A stretch of 64,000 nt of DNA from Tigriopus japonicus (Eukaryota > Arthropoda > Copepoda > Harpacticoida > Harpacticidae). Under the pieces are notes generated by a model, which worked only from the letters and a program-made list of their open reading frames with translations, did no database searches and was not told the origin of the DNA. Position 1 is the stretch's first letter. Each line of letters opens with the position of its first letter. Shown here piece by piece: positions 1 through 11,949 of this stretch. The stretch is taken from contig CM021322.1 in NCBI GenBank assembly GCA_010645155.1, positions 12,115,870 to 12,179,869 of the forward strand, in the 5' to 3' direction. A program made the translations under genes and the position numbers.

Positions 1-2764
1 ACAGAATTGACTAGGGTAGAGACATATGTAAGTCATCAAACAACCGATCTCAAAATTGGTTGATGAAATGTTGAGTATTTTGGGATCTAAAACGATGATC
101 TCCACTTCTTGACTGCATTCAGTGATGGTAAATGAATGAATGCCGTGCTTCTGCCACCAGGCAAAAATACTTGCAGAAAATGGCAGAACTTCATGCAAAA
201 GAGGGAAGACCTTCTCCAACTAATCAACTGAACGTTTTGAGTTCAAACCATTCCTTATCAAACTAATTTTGGATCTTCAACATAGGATGAAATACTGGCC
301 TTTGGAGCAAGGTTATTAAGAGAGGCAATGAAAATGATGGAAAAGAGCAGACCTGCAACAGAACTTTGTGGAATGAAGGATTTTAAGCGAAGGTTACAAA
401 AATCGCCACTAGATGGAGCCAAAACAGGGCCAAATTCTCTTGATTGCAGATTTATCCTCAACTTACACGTGTTGCCAAAATTGTAGCTTTTATCTGAAAG
501 TGGATTTCTCTTCATATTTCAAGTCTTTTAGAGCTCAACTACGATATTATTGTGTTCAAAAATCAAAAAGCCATGCTGAGTAATCACAAATTAAGGCCAA
601 AGACTAAATGCAAGCACCCACAACTGTTTTTACCTCAAGATGGCACTGATTGTCATTTTCTCTTTGATTGAAGCTTAACTTTGCTTCCTTAAGAAGGCTT
701 GTTCTGATGGTGAGTTGTTCATTTTGAGAACAAGAGAACACACCCAGGTAGGATGTGTTGAGGGCATGCTAAGTCATGTGAGAGCCATCTAGGTGAAGCA
801 AGTTTGTTTTTAAAATTGTTCATACCACTCAATGATCCTTCAGCCTCAGGATTTGCTTCCTTTCACTAATGAAGCTTTCAATCCCACTGTGGACCTTACC
901 CTGCTTCCCACTGTTTGAGTTGATAAAGCAAGACCACGAATTATGCACCTTATCAAAGGTCATGGTAAAGTCAAGATAAACTACATCAACTGGCTGATGA
1001 CTCAACGACTCATTGACCAAATGTCCAAGAACTGTTCTAAATTGTTAATCAATTCGATGATTACTAAAACGTGGTGTCCCGGGGGAAATGATATCAAAGA
1101 CTTTCAAACAATCTACAAGCTTAGACTTCATGATCTTCTCAAAAAAAATTGCAAACTGCAGGCCGAGGAAATGTGCCAAAACAAGCAAAAACATATCTCT
1201 GCTTTATAATGCAACAACATGAGCTAAATTTAATGCGGAGGGAAATTTGCCCTGGTCCAGGATTCAAGAGATTGAGGAGGAGAAACAAAGAACAAAAATT
1301 TGTCAAATGGCAAGAAATGACAAATTCATCCAAAGCCAAAATTTGCCATCTCTGTTTCTTAAAAGCTCTGTGCGCCCAACTCTCTTCGACAACAGAAGCG
1401 AACATGTCATGAAACAAAACGTCTGATGTTGAGGACGCACGAACCATTGACTCCTTTTTTGAAAGTTTGGAAAGTGTTCAGGTACTTAACAATGTTTCAA
1501 AGATTCCATGCACATCCTCAACATTTTCTACACAACTTATGTGAAGAGGATATCATAATCGAAAATGCATCCCTTCCCAAACCTATTTTGTCAGATATTT
1601 TATGCAAAAAAGACGTACAGCTGAAGATCATCACATCTAAGTCTAAAAATATCAACGTTTTGTCGTCAATCATTGACCTCTAAAAACAGGGATGAGTGGT
1701 AATTTTAGAGGGTGAAGGTTTGGGCTAACTTCACTGCCATCATGAACAAGGTCATCTACAGGGTGTACCACTTGAAAACTGGCCAAGGAAGGTATATTTG
1801 AGTAAAATGTATTTTTCTTAGAAGCACCTTGTCAATGAAATTCACCTGGTAGAAGCAAGCTTATGCCTCTTTTAATCCATTCTCAGTTTCGAAATGTGTT
1901 TTTTTGGGGCAAGATTATTTTAACATTATTAATTTGCAGTAAATGTTGCTCCCTCCTTTTTGGGATCTCAATCCTTATCCACTTTCCAATTGTAATGGCT
2001 TCTATTACGTGAAATGAAATGACATGAACATCAAGTTCATTTGCTATTTTAAGGTTTCCAGCTATTGTATTAGCCATTTTTTATGTTTCCATATGCTGTA
2101 TGTAGGTCTTTGAAGGCTTCGTTTTTTTGCCATTTATTTTCAACCTTTAACATTTGATAATAAAAGCCATTCTTAGTGCCTTTATTGCAATATTGACAAC
2201 TATATGGACAGATGGAAGGCACCTATGCAGAATGATTCCATTGATATATTTTAGGCCATTTTCATTTTCTTTGTTCATTTTGATATGGCACACCCTGCAG
2301 ACGCACTTTCTGAGCTCCCTTATTGAGAAGCGACTCTCTCTTGCTTATCGCGATGAGGAAAATTGAAATGTGCATACACCTGGCTCGCAACTGCTTGATG
2401 CTAATATGTCCAGTTGTATCCCAGAATTATGCCTCTCCTTGATTTCTAAATATCAGAAGGCCAAAAAGCTGGATCTTACGAGACATGAGATACTGTATAT
2501 ATCACGTAATATTGGTAACATTAAAGGCCAACTCCTGCAAAAAATGACCAGAACTGGGCGTGGAGTACTTTCAATTTGACAAAAATAATGGCATGCCTAT
2601 TCTTCAAGTCAATGATTTGTCGCACAATTTACGAGTGTACAGTCATACCCAATCAGTTATAACATTGGCTTGTTTTAGATCCCAAAATGCTCAACATTTC
2701 ATCAACCAATTTTGAGATCGGTTGTTTGATGACTTACATATGTCTCTACCCTAGTCAATTCTGT
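1..2764. repeat. 93-bp inverted repeat pair enclosing about 2.6 kb
   Basis: Bases 1-93 and 2672-2764 are reverse complements with a single mismatch. The right arm runs on into sequence (2765 onward) whose mirror would lie before base 1, so the left arm may continue outside the window. The interior holds a decayed LINE reverse transcriptase and no recognisable transposase. The pair could be the terminal repeats of a non-autonomous DNA element or a local inverted duplication. Target duplications cannot be examined because the window starts inside the left arm. Confidence 0.6.
258..1130 (-). pseudogene. Decayed LINE (CR1/Jockey-like) reverse transcriptase fragment
   Basis: Three minus-strand reading-frame pieces line up with successive parts of a non-LTR reverse transcriptase. 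Near 1030-1130 there is a piece like the part before the first RT motif. At 829-1020 comes VDVVYLDFTMTFDKV, compared with VDVIYLDFAKAFDKV in the better LINE copies of this window. At 258-515 come PQSSVAGLLF and YVED, which correspond to PQGSVLGPLLF and the catalytic FADD/YADD box. The order is correct, but the frames are broken and the catalytic box has changed, so this is an old dead copy. It is much more diverged than the LINE copies near 12 and 30 kb and probably belongs to another lineage of the same clade. Confidence 0.6.
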
Positions 2765-3670
2765 TCTCATTTTGACAATAGGTTTAACACAAGTCTGATT
2801 AATCACCTTTTAACTGAACCACTCGCACTTTTTCCAAGCTACCACAGGCGGAAAAAACTGGGAGCGAGGCCCCAGCGCAACATTTAAAAAAGCGGCTACA
2901 AACCTGGATTACACTGTTCCATTCACATCAAGCTGTGACGAAAATTCTAAAGCAGCTTCTTTCAAAATTCGCTCGGTCAAAGAGAGTATCCAAAAAGTAC
3001 CCCTGTTTTTTGACATTAGATTAAGGGTGCTGAAAATATTAAGCTAAGGGTCCAAACCCAGTAATCCCAGATTGATTACTACTGATGTGTTTCGAGTTGG
3101 ATTTTTGGTCGAGTTTTGCCACTTTGGATTTTAAGGTCAAAAAGTTGACCCCCAACTAATCTTCTCAACTAGAGACGCCATAAAATATGGCAGCACTGCC
3201 AACTCGAAATCCATTTTTATAACTATCGATGGAACTCGAAATCGAACTAGTTCGAGTGTTGCCAAATTGGTCCCTGTTTAGGTCTTTTTAAAAACGTTCA
3301 ATACAACCTGCCCTAATCAACAATGATAAACTTCCGAGTAAAAAATGGCAGCACTCCCGGTTCGAAAACCATCACTATTGATTACAAAAGACTTTGGTGG
3401 GAGCATAGAGTTCTATAGAGAGGCTATTGTCGTCACTTTGCCTGCCTTGTTTACTACTGAAACTGGCCAGAAGTAGCGTGAAAAGGCAAACATTTTCGAA
3501 GAATATGGTAAAATACTAGCCCAAATATGTGGAAGATCATAGTACAAATGAAAGTGCGCAAGACAGATTTTCAAGGCCAAATCCTATAATTGTGTGAATT
3601 AATGCCTGTAAATTGAATTATCATATTCATTTAGCATCTTAGTATAATTTGGGAGACGCAAAGCTTAGAC

Positions 3671-3714
3671 AGTAGGCCACATGCCCAAAAAACTTTTTGG
3701 GCATGTGGCCTACT
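3671..3714. repeat. Perfect 21-bp-arm hairpin
   Basis: Bases 3671-3691 (key core GGCCACATGCCC) are exactly reverse-complemented by 3694-3714, leaving a two-base AC spacer. There is no mismatch in 21 pairs. The surrounding sequence shows no matching outer arms, unlike the larger foldback elements in this window. It is too short and too perfect for a typical animal microRNA precursor, so I record it as a palindrome. Confidence 0.75.
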
Positions 3715-4020
3715 TAATGACTTTGGGCAACAGATAGCATACACTAACATTACTAAAGCTGTAAAAAATGTAAATTGTCTCATGTTTTGGCCTTATTTGA
3801 ATTTTTGCTGATTTTGACAAAAACGAGGAAAAAGTTTGTGGTTACGTGGAATTAAAATATTTTTCAGAACAATCAACTTCAAACTATGGCTCTTTCTGCT
3901 AAAGCAAAAAAGTAGAAGCTTTTGGCTAGGCCTTCACAATCTCCATTAACTTGATAGTACCTACAAAAACCTCCAATTACTTTACTCTTTGCATCAAACT
4001 ACTCCATTCAAACTGACAAA

Positions 4021-4165
4021 AAGTTCATTTGATCAAGTTGAAATTGAGCATGTGAGCTTGAATTACTGGCCAAACCATGGGCAAAATTAGATTTTTCTCT
4101 GGTTGACCCACAAGTAAAAAACCGGATTTTGCCAATAACCGAGGCATAAGGGTCTTTCATAATCC
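4021..4165. repeat. Dispersed repeat, copy 1
   Basis: The stretch contains AAATTGAGCATGTGAGCTTG, then AATTAGATTTTTCT, then CCGAGGCAT. The same ordered blocks recur with mismatches near 28850-28980. Neither copy has clear ends. It is an old interspersed repeat of unknown class. Confidence 0.45.
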
Positions 4166-6753
4166 CTGCTCTATCTCTAACATGCAAAAAATCATGGCTT
4201 CACAGTGTAGCCTTTTTTCTTGGCTGTTTTTTTAACAAAGTTAGAAAAACACTCTAAAAAGCAATTTTTCCATGTCTTGAAACGCACCACCAATTGCGTA
4301 AGGTCCAAAAATATGACAATTATAGGGTATTTTGCCTTTTTAAATTTAGCCTGTCAAGAAATGAAAAATGGATGGAAATGAAAATTGGAATGGAAATGGA
4401 AATGGATGGAGCTTTTAGCTCCTAAATTTGCCTTTAAACGGAGGTTCTTAGCTCTTTTTGATCTTAAACAGTTGGTCACGCTGCCAATTGGTCTTAAGTT
4501 GCTTGCTACATCTCACTCTTTTAACTTCTTGCAAGTTATTTATTATTAGAGCGGCCGAAAATATTTAATTAAATATAAAATATTTAATTTAAATATTTTG
4601 CGTTTGTGAGCAGTTTTTAAATATTTGGGCTTTTTCTTACAAAATTAAAGGAAAATTCTCTTTTTTATTGCAATATTTCAAGAATCTCCATAATTTCAGT
4701 AAATCTTTTGAAATTTTGACGAAAAAATTGACCTTTCCAAAGACTACATTGTCAAAATCTTCCGATTTTTTCGATTCTTTTTGAGGGGAATATGCAAACT
4801 TTAAAAAATCTGGCGGGCCAATCCGCCATCTGGCAGCCCTGCTAGACATTTAAGTACTTCTTCTACATCGAGTCATGGACGTCTCGAGTGGACGACTATC
4901 GGAACAGAATCGCCCAACCTCTCCGACCCCTTGGTTAGCTAAAATTCTGAGCCGATTTACTGTAGACTCATTTAGCTTCTTAAGTGATGTTCAGGGTTAG
5001 ACTTATTTTGACTTGAACCCAATCAAGACTAGTTTTTCAAAAAGAAGAATGGACAAAGTTGTGCAAAAATTGAACATTGAATAAAGATTTTAAAACGAAT
5101 AGTATGTTTTGGGTTCATCTCATTAATCTTGTCTCAAATTACTATAACACAAGATTAGAAATTTCACTTGCCCTCTAAATGTTTGTGACCCTTGACAATG
5201 CCAGTAGTTGTGTAAAAAGGAAGCACTTTAATTTGTTCCTGGTTGTGGTTGAATTTAAAGCATCAGGAAACAAAAATCCATAAAAAACAAGTCAAATGTG
5301 GTCTTCAGACTTTTTTGAAGGGGTGTGAAGCGAAGTGGTGGGCACCAGGGTGAGACTAAAGGGGCTCTATGAGTGGTGGGGAACTTCAGCCATCAATGAC
5401 CAACAAACACAAGTGTTAAAAGATATGTTCATGAGTTTCCATTCATTGGAATCTACTGAAGTGCATACAAAGGTAGGCAAATTTTGATTTATATATATAA
5501 TATGCTGCAATACACCTCATTTTGGTTGCTTATTTTGGATGCGTCACAGCAAGGCTAGAATAGTTAATGACCAATTTTGTTTGGCAGAATGAAACCTATC
5601 TCCGCATTTGTTAAACACATAATCCAAAAATATTTAGGGCACTAAGAACTGGCTTTCTAAGGTCTTTATGTTAACTTTTTCAAGTCATAAGGTGTTTGCA
5701 CTCACCAAGGTGTTATGATGAAGAAAAGTGAGAAGAATTGGAGCAAAAGGTGTTTGTTTTAATTTAACTGTGCAATGGACTATACAGTCCTAAAAGGTGC
5801 AAAAATATGGACTTGACATAGTGATGTCAAAAATATGGACTTGACAAGATCAACTAGTCAAGATAAGCAAATAGAAGTCAACAGTAGGTCAGATGTTTTT
5901 TGTATTCCAAGGTGTGCTAGCAAAGTTGACTTCGAGGCAACTTCAAGGCAGTTTCAGCCGTTTTGTTGATAGCATAAGCTTTCTTGAATCAGAAGTACAC
6001 CAAGCAACTCATGAAAAAGAGAAGTGTACCACCGGTGCCAAGGTGCAACAAGTAGATACGTCAACAATTTTCCAACGCTCATATGTTTAGCATGCACAAA
6101 CATGTGCTAGTTCCATTGACTTCAAGTAAACTTCTAGCAAGCTGGGTCGCTATTTGGGCTTAGCATCAGGTTTAATTGATGAGAAGTTCTCCGAGAAGCA
6201 CGCCTAGAGAGGAGCATTCCAACGTTGTGGAAGCACTCCCATTTGAATACTTCAACGCTGATCAATACTGATGAGGCCGATACCAGCAATGTCTCATATA
6301 GTATGAGACCAGACCAATACAATGAAAGTTTCGTTAGTCTTGATTCCGACTTGAGACCAAGTGAGACATGCGAAGTGTTGCGGTCCCTCGTGTTGTAACC
6401 TCTGCAAGATAACCTTTATTTTTCCGTTGTTTTAAACTTAAACAATATAAATTTGAAAGCAAGGAACAACTCGTTTATTCCACAACTTGTCACAACATGT
6501 TGGCTTCAGAGTTTTGAAGAAAAATACCTGAAGGACCACTGAAAGTGTGACGTGAAATCTTTTTCATTAACACCAAAACTGTTGTTATATCCCCAAATTG
6601 CTGGAGAATATTTCATTTAACAATTGCTTATGTTATTACGTTGCAATGCAAAATTTTATATAACTCATTAGTGCAACATGTTATTTGAAATTTCCATTTG
6701 CTAAAGCCCATCAACATTGAAATCAGGTGGCAAATCACGACACTACTATCACT

Positions 6754-8033
6754 AGGGACGGGCAAATGGTGTAAAAAGATTTTTGGTAACATAAAACCAT
6801 TTTTCTGCACTTTTGCACTTTTCACCTTTATTTGCACTTTTTATTTACGTTTTTGGCCAAAATTGACAAATTGTTAAGAAAATGTAGTGGCTTTTGAAAT
6901 TTTTTTCAAATCAAATTTTGAACTAGTCAAAAAAGCTTGCATTTGCAATCAATCATTCTTAGCACCTTGAAGACGCAAATCTCACACTTTATTCACCATC
7001 TTGCTTTAACTATAACATCCTGTTTACTAAACTAAGCATTAGACAAAAGAATTTCATTGCATTCAACCAACAAATAGCAAACCTAAAGAAACTCATGCTT
7101 TGGTAATGGAAGTATCTACTAACAATATAGATTGCAGAATTAGGTTTGCTGCCTACAAAGATCGCTATTTCAAAAAAAAGGCCGTTATAAACTTAAAATC
7201 ATCAAGCTAAGGATACATCAATGTAGCAGTACACATTGTTTAATTGATTTTTACACATTTGTACACATTGTTCTAAGATATTACTTTTAAGTTCCAAAAG
7301 TATTTGAGAACAGTTTTGATGTGATGAGACAATGAATGCCACATTTGAAATTGAGTTCTAGTAATTAGGCCATGGGCCAAATATTGAAGTAATGCCACTA
7401 AAAGCATGCTTAAAACACATTTATGACTATTTTCTTTGATGTAATTGTTAGGCACACGTGGGTATTTTTCTGTTCAATTTTCAATGTCTATTTTTGAACA
7501 ACTTGAAGGACAAAAACGGAGTGATGTAAAGCCATATAAAACAATTGCTAGATGTATTTCGACAATATTTTGGGTACATACATCCACGAGACCAGCTTAG
7601 GAATGAAAAATTCAGAAGATTGTTGACTAGAGTATTTTTCATGATTTTACATCCTTTTTGCTAGTGACCTTATTAATAGAACTCTATTACTTGTGCGGCA
7701 TTGTCTCTTCACCTCAAACTGGTCTCAAATGTCTTTAGAACTTGTAAATGACTTTTCCTGCTCAATTAGGAGCCGTGGGTGCTCCATGAATGACGTTTTA
7801 AGTCCAAATGCAAGTTATTTGCTCTTTTTGACATTTTTTTTGCACTTTTTCGACATTTATTTGCTCTTTTTTGACACTTATTTGCTCTTTTTTCGATATT
7901 TATTTGCTCTTTTTTGACATTTATTTGCACTTTCAACATTTTTCTGCACTTTGTTTTGCACTTTTGGGCACATTTTTTTGCAACTTTTGGTAACTAAAAG
8001 GGTAAGATTATTTGCACTTTCTGCCCGTCCCTA
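6754..8033. mobile_element. hAT-type non-autonomous DNA transposon
   Basis: The element begins TAGGGACGGGCA and ends with its inverted form TGCCCGTCCCTA. The flanking octamers are ACTATCAC (6746-6753) and ATTATCAC (8034-8041), an 8-bp target duplication with one mismatch. The terminal sequence and the 8-bp duplication are both typical of the hAT superfamily. No transposase frame is visible. The interior toward the right end (7815-7990) is a run of degenerate repeats of TTTGCTCTTTTTGACATT. The same terminus (TTTTTGCCCGTCCCT) appears alone near 19336 and 33430. Confidence 0.7.
7815..7990. repeat. Degenerate T-rich short tandem repeats
   Basis: The stretch contains repeats of about 20 bases built on TTTGCTC or TTTGCAC followed by TTTTTTGACATTTA. 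They lie within the 3' part of the hAT-type element and create a Phe/Leu-rich spurious frame at 7693-7917, which I do not accept as a gene. Confidence 0.6.
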
Positions 8034-8041
8034 ATTATCAC

Positions 8042-9687
8042 ACTCTAGTCAACCTGGCTAAGAAGTGTGACTAGACCCTAAGATTTGAAAATCAAAGGAA
8101 TCATATTGAAACAGACCATTTCGGCTAAAATAGCTACTTGATACGGCGTCAATAAAGGTCATGGTCTCAATGCATAATACACATACCTCAAAAGAGAGTT
8201 AGATTTCGATTACACGCTTCAACAAAATTGTTGAACACGAATAGGTTCAATCAGTGGTGGGCACCTTTTGTAGCTGTCATTTCGTTCGTAAGACTTGATG
8301 CCGTCTTGATGCCAGCTTCTGAGAAGTATTAATTGAGACCGGCATCAGTTGGTCTCATGCATTGGAAATACCGTCTCGTCCCATCACTACTGATCAATCG
8401 AACTGCAAGCGAACTTCCTTCCAGTGTTTCCTTAAATTAGCTGCCAAAATTTGCATGCTCCTGTGAGATCAATCAATGTTTTGAGTTGAATGGAGTAATA
8501 TAAAATAAAGAAGGAGAAATGTGGAATAGCTGAACCAGAGGGCAATTCGTGTTTCGAGAGGATGAATTTACGATCATAGATGTAGAGGCACTTCTAGGTT
8601 GGAATGAGAGACTTACTTTTCAAAATGGCAGCTGTCTCAACAAAACCAGCCAATTGAACTACGAAGTGTCCTAACAAGTACACTTTCTAGAGTTGCCATC
8701 AAAACATATGCTCACACCATTTACTTGAACTGGACGATTCATATTGCGTTTGGTACGATTTGTCAAAATTGCACCCAACAAACTATCAGAGTGCCACAAG
8801 TTCAAATTGAATTAGTATATGAAATCACTGAATGCGATTTGGTTGGGTTGCAGAAATCTTCAAAGGAGTTGTGTTTATAAAGTTAATGAAAAGTTTACTC
8901 TCAAGTAGACTTTGGAGCATACCTTCAAGTAAACTAGCAAGCATTCCGAGACCAATACAACCAAAACATATGACCTACTGTGTTCAATCTTAAGCCCTCC
9001 ATCAAATGTTTGGTTTGGAGGGTGTTCTCCATTTTACTTATGATACAAAAACCTTGGACAATCTATCAAATCCAGTTCACTTTGATGAAACAGCCTTTTC
9101 ACAGAAAGTTTAAAGTTTCATCAACTTTTCCAGAACATTAAAAGCTACATCACTGTCAGCTAAGCTTTGGTTTTGAAAAATTCTATTTCGATCTTAGTTT
9201 TTATGACTACTAGTATATAACTACCACGGTTTCTCAAAACGTCTATACCTTTGTAAGTAGGATGTGCTTCTGATGTGTTCCACGGAAAATTGCTTTGTCC
9301 TTTATTCCTTTCACCCAGATTGGAAAAATAATTAAGGATTATCTATCCTCTGTTTGAAAACAATAACACTGCTGAATTAGACCACAAATGCAACAAAAAT
9401 TAGGGAAAACTATGTCCTGAAAGGATATAGTGTTATATATTCTAGTGCATTAACAAAATGTAATGAAATACTTCTTGTTAAAATATACCTAAATAAACAC
9501 AAATATAAATCAATGTTATCAACCACATTGTAGAATAGATGAGAAGGAATAGGAAATAAATTGTTGCAAACTTCTCCATATTATGTGAAATAATAGATTG
9601 GCAGTAAAAAAATTGCATGGTTAAAATGAACCATTCAGGTAGAAAGATGCAAATATGACTACAATAACCTTCCCCTTCACAGGTAAA
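8042..9687. other. Intergenic DNA without recognised genes
   Basis: I see no credible coding sequence. A possible further hAT-like end (CCCATCACTA near 8380) and a loose partner (CAGTGGTGGGCACC near 8252) occur, but the flanking octamers do not match, so no element is called. Confidence 0.4.
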
Positions 9688-9691
9688 ATGG

Positions 9692-9870
9692 TGAAGCGAA
9701 CCAATAAAGTTTTAACTTCCTTTTTAATCTCAAGCCAAAAACAGACCAGGAAAAACTCCTGGAAACCCAAAAGGCAAAAGATGATAATCACGAGCAAAGC
9801 CAAAAGTCAGCTATTGCTCTCATCGATATAACAAAGAGAAAACAAGAAACAATAGTAGAAGGTCGCCACA
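9692..9870 (-). repeat. 3' LTR of the gypsy element
   Basis: This is the partner of 15595-15773, also 179 bp. The target duplication ATGG lies at 9688-9691, and a polypurine tract abuts its other side. Confidence 0.9.
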
Positions 9871-9880
9871 CCTCCCCTCC
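9871..9880 (-). promoter_or_regulatory. Polypurine tract for plus-strand priming
   Basis: GGAGGGGAGG on the minus strand lies directly against the 3' LTR. This is the expected position and composition for the polypurine tract of an LTR retrotransposon. Confidence 0.7.
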
Positions 9881-9883
9881 ATG

Positions 9884-10693
9884 TCAAGTCGACATAAATC
9901 TCAAAGGAGGTCGGCTCATCCGCCCACTACGCATACAATACTGGTTTGAATTTGATAAATCGACCACAGGGAAGGTTTCCGTTTGAATCTGAGGCGAAGA
10001 CGCATCACTTGAAGAAGAATTTGCGACTTGAGCAGGTTTGAGCCTATCAATGGAGACAATTTGCTTTTTGTCATTAATTATTATCTCAAAACATTTTGGT
10101 CCTCGGGAAATCACTCGATAGGGTCCCCGATAATTTGGAGATAAAGGTTTTCGATACCCATCTTGTCTCAAATATACCCAAACGGCAGTGGCCAGAGATT
10201 TAGGTACCACAGAATGAGGAGAGCCATGAAATGAAGTTGGAGTTGGAAGAAATTTGTCCAGTATTGTAGACCAAGCCTGTTGAATTTTAGGTGCAGACGT
10301 GTTTTCCGATTGAGTAACGATTTGACCAGCGAGGTTCTATCAATGACTGTAAATAGATATTGAAAACCCTGAGATGGCGGTAAAGGACCAACAATATCAA
10401 CGGGAATATGTTCAAAACGTCCAGCTGGCATAGGAATGGGAGTCACTTGAGAATGAACATGTGTTTGGACTTTAGTTGATTGACAAGTATGACAAGTGCG
10501 GACCCAATTAGCAACATCTTTTTTAAGATTGTGCCAAACAAAACGCTCTGCAATCAACTTTTGAGTAGATCGAATTCCCGGATGACTCAATCCATGCATG
10601 GTATCAAAAAAATTTCTTCGGAACTTGAGCGGTAGAATTGGTCTAGGATGACTTTGAGAAACGTCGCACAGTAAGGAAATATTGTGCGAAAAA
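9884..10693 (-). pseudogene. gypsy pol, integrase with GPY/F module, core partly deleted
   Basis: The N-terminal HHCC zinc-binding domain is intact (HGLSHPG... then CHTC, near 10490-10590). The first catalytic Asp lies in PVDIVGPLP. Shortly after VIDRTS the sequence jumps to a region close to the C-terminal end of the integrase, so most of the catalytic core, with its second Asp and the Glu, is missing, and the frame changes at the joint. The C-terminal GPY/F module is present as NYRGPYRVISRGP in the 9884-10210 frame. The integrase cannot be active. Confidence 0.8.
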
Positions 10694-10695
10694 TA

Positions 10696-11396
10696 CTAGG
10701 TGGGGTGAAAAGTAACCTCCTTGACCGACAAAATGCAATCCTACAGCAAAATATACTTATAGTGCTTTGAAGTACGTTCATATTTAGGCATACGTTTCAA
10801 ATTTCAATGGAGTATTGCCCTTAATTTTGTTTTGACAGCTCATTGATGACGACGTGTTTGGCATCATGTCGAAAATGGATCAACACGGTTTTCATTTTGT
10901 CTTAAAACAATATTTTTTACTAAGTAAAATGGCGAAGGAAGCTTCGAATCAAAGAAAAGTTTGATAAATGTAATGAGATAAATGCTCCGTCAGATCATAC
11001 CATTAAATATTAGTTTTGCCACTTTCGTGGTCTCCAAAACTTCACTACCGATCAAAGACGTTGTCGAAGGCCCTCGGAAACAATTACTTATGAAAATGAA
11101 AAAAGTTCAGTATAGTCTTAATGTTAGCTACCAGCTCACGCACCTTCACTTTCTGGTCAGCCAGCCCCATTTCATGCACTTTTTTGACGTTTTCATCCGT
11201 AAAATCATCAGATTCATTTTCAGCATGATGCCAAACACGTCAACATCAATCAGCTCTCAAAACAAAATGAAGGGCAATAATGCATTGAAATTTGAAACTC
11301 ATGCCTAAATATGAATGAACTACAAGGCATTATACGCATATTTTGCAATAGGATTGCATTTTGTCTGTCAAGGAGGTTACTTTTCACCCCACCTAG
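10696..11396. mobile_element. mariner derivative with two 5'-type ends
   Basis: The element starts CTAGGTGGGGTGAAAAG, ends with its inverted form, and is flanked by TA on both sides (10694-10695 and 11397-11398), as expected for Tc1/mariner. The arms match for about 200 bp, well beyond terminal repeats, because each end carries the mariner 5' leader and the start of the transposase. The left arm on the plus strand encodes MSKMDQHGFHFVLKQYFLLSK, which looks like the mariner N-terminal helix-turn-helix. The right arm on the minus strand encodes a piece like TDENVKKVHEMGLADQKVKV. The element is therefore a head-to-head, internally deleted palindrome with no catalytic domain. It sits in gypsy pol, so it is younger than the gypsy insertion. 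Confidence 0.75.
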
Positions 11397-11398
11397 TA

Positions 11399-11949
11399 TA
11401 CTTCCTTGACCACCAATCCCGTGATTGCCGTCCGATAGGCTTGAATATCCTGATCAGAAGATTGAGTTTGGGCTAAAGCAGCGAGGTCAACACCATCCAC
11501 CACAGCGGCATTAATAGAAATCCGGGACAATGCATCAGCCACAAAATTTTTCTTTCCGTCGATATGTAGAATTTGAGTTGAAAATTCCGAAATAAATGCT
11601 ATCTGTCGTTGTTGCCGGACGAGTAGCGGATCTGATTTCTTTGAAAGAGCGCTTGTCAGGATCGGTGAAGATGGTGAATTTTTGACCCTCTAAAACATGT
11701 TTGAAATGACGAATTGCTAAGTAGATAGAAAGCAGTTCTTTATCGTAAGTGCTATAGCTTAATTCTGCCTTCCTCAACTTATGGCTGAAGAATGATAGTG
11801 GTTGTCATAGGTTATCTCTAAATTGTTCTAAAACGGCACCAACGGCGACTCCTGAAGCATCAGTAGTTAAGGAAAGGGGAGCAGAAAAATCCCGATGAAC
11901 CAACATTGTAGCTTGGCACAATGCAGATTTGGAGTCCTCAAAGGACTTT
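11399..11949 (-). pseudogene. gypsy pol, RNase H part
   Basis: After the LINE, gypsy coding resumes as KSFEDSKSALCQATMLVH, then TTDASGVAVGAVLEQ (first catalytic Asp), YSTYDKELLSIYLAIRHF (catalytic Glu) and TIFTDPDK (Asp). The frame is broken around 11600-11640 and 11780-11820, and the mariner derivative cuts it at 11397. The order of motifs is that of Ty3/gypsy RNase H. Confidence 0.75.

Larger units (their letters stand above)
2765..6753. other. Gene-poor AT-rich intergenic DNA
   Basis: I see no open frame with recognisable protein content here. The stretch holds a perfect hairpin at 3671-3714, one copy of a dispersed repeat near 4021-4165 (a related copy lies near 28850-28980), and a hAT-type end (CTGGCAGCCCTG) finishing at 4841 that matches the right end of the element at 16004-17231 and has no partner end here. 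The rest looks like old, unassignable repeat remnants. Confidence 0.5.

Noticed and set aside
7693..7917. 74-codon Phe/Leu-rich frame
   Set aside because: It is produced by T-rich tandem repeats within the hAT-type element.
8252..8390. Possible third hAT-like element (CAGTGGTGGG... to ...CCCATCACTA)
   Set aside because: The ends match poorly and the flanking octamers do not agree.
10982..11308. 108-codon plus-strand frame
   Set aside because: It crosses the joint of the palindromic mariner derivative and reads part of one arm backward.
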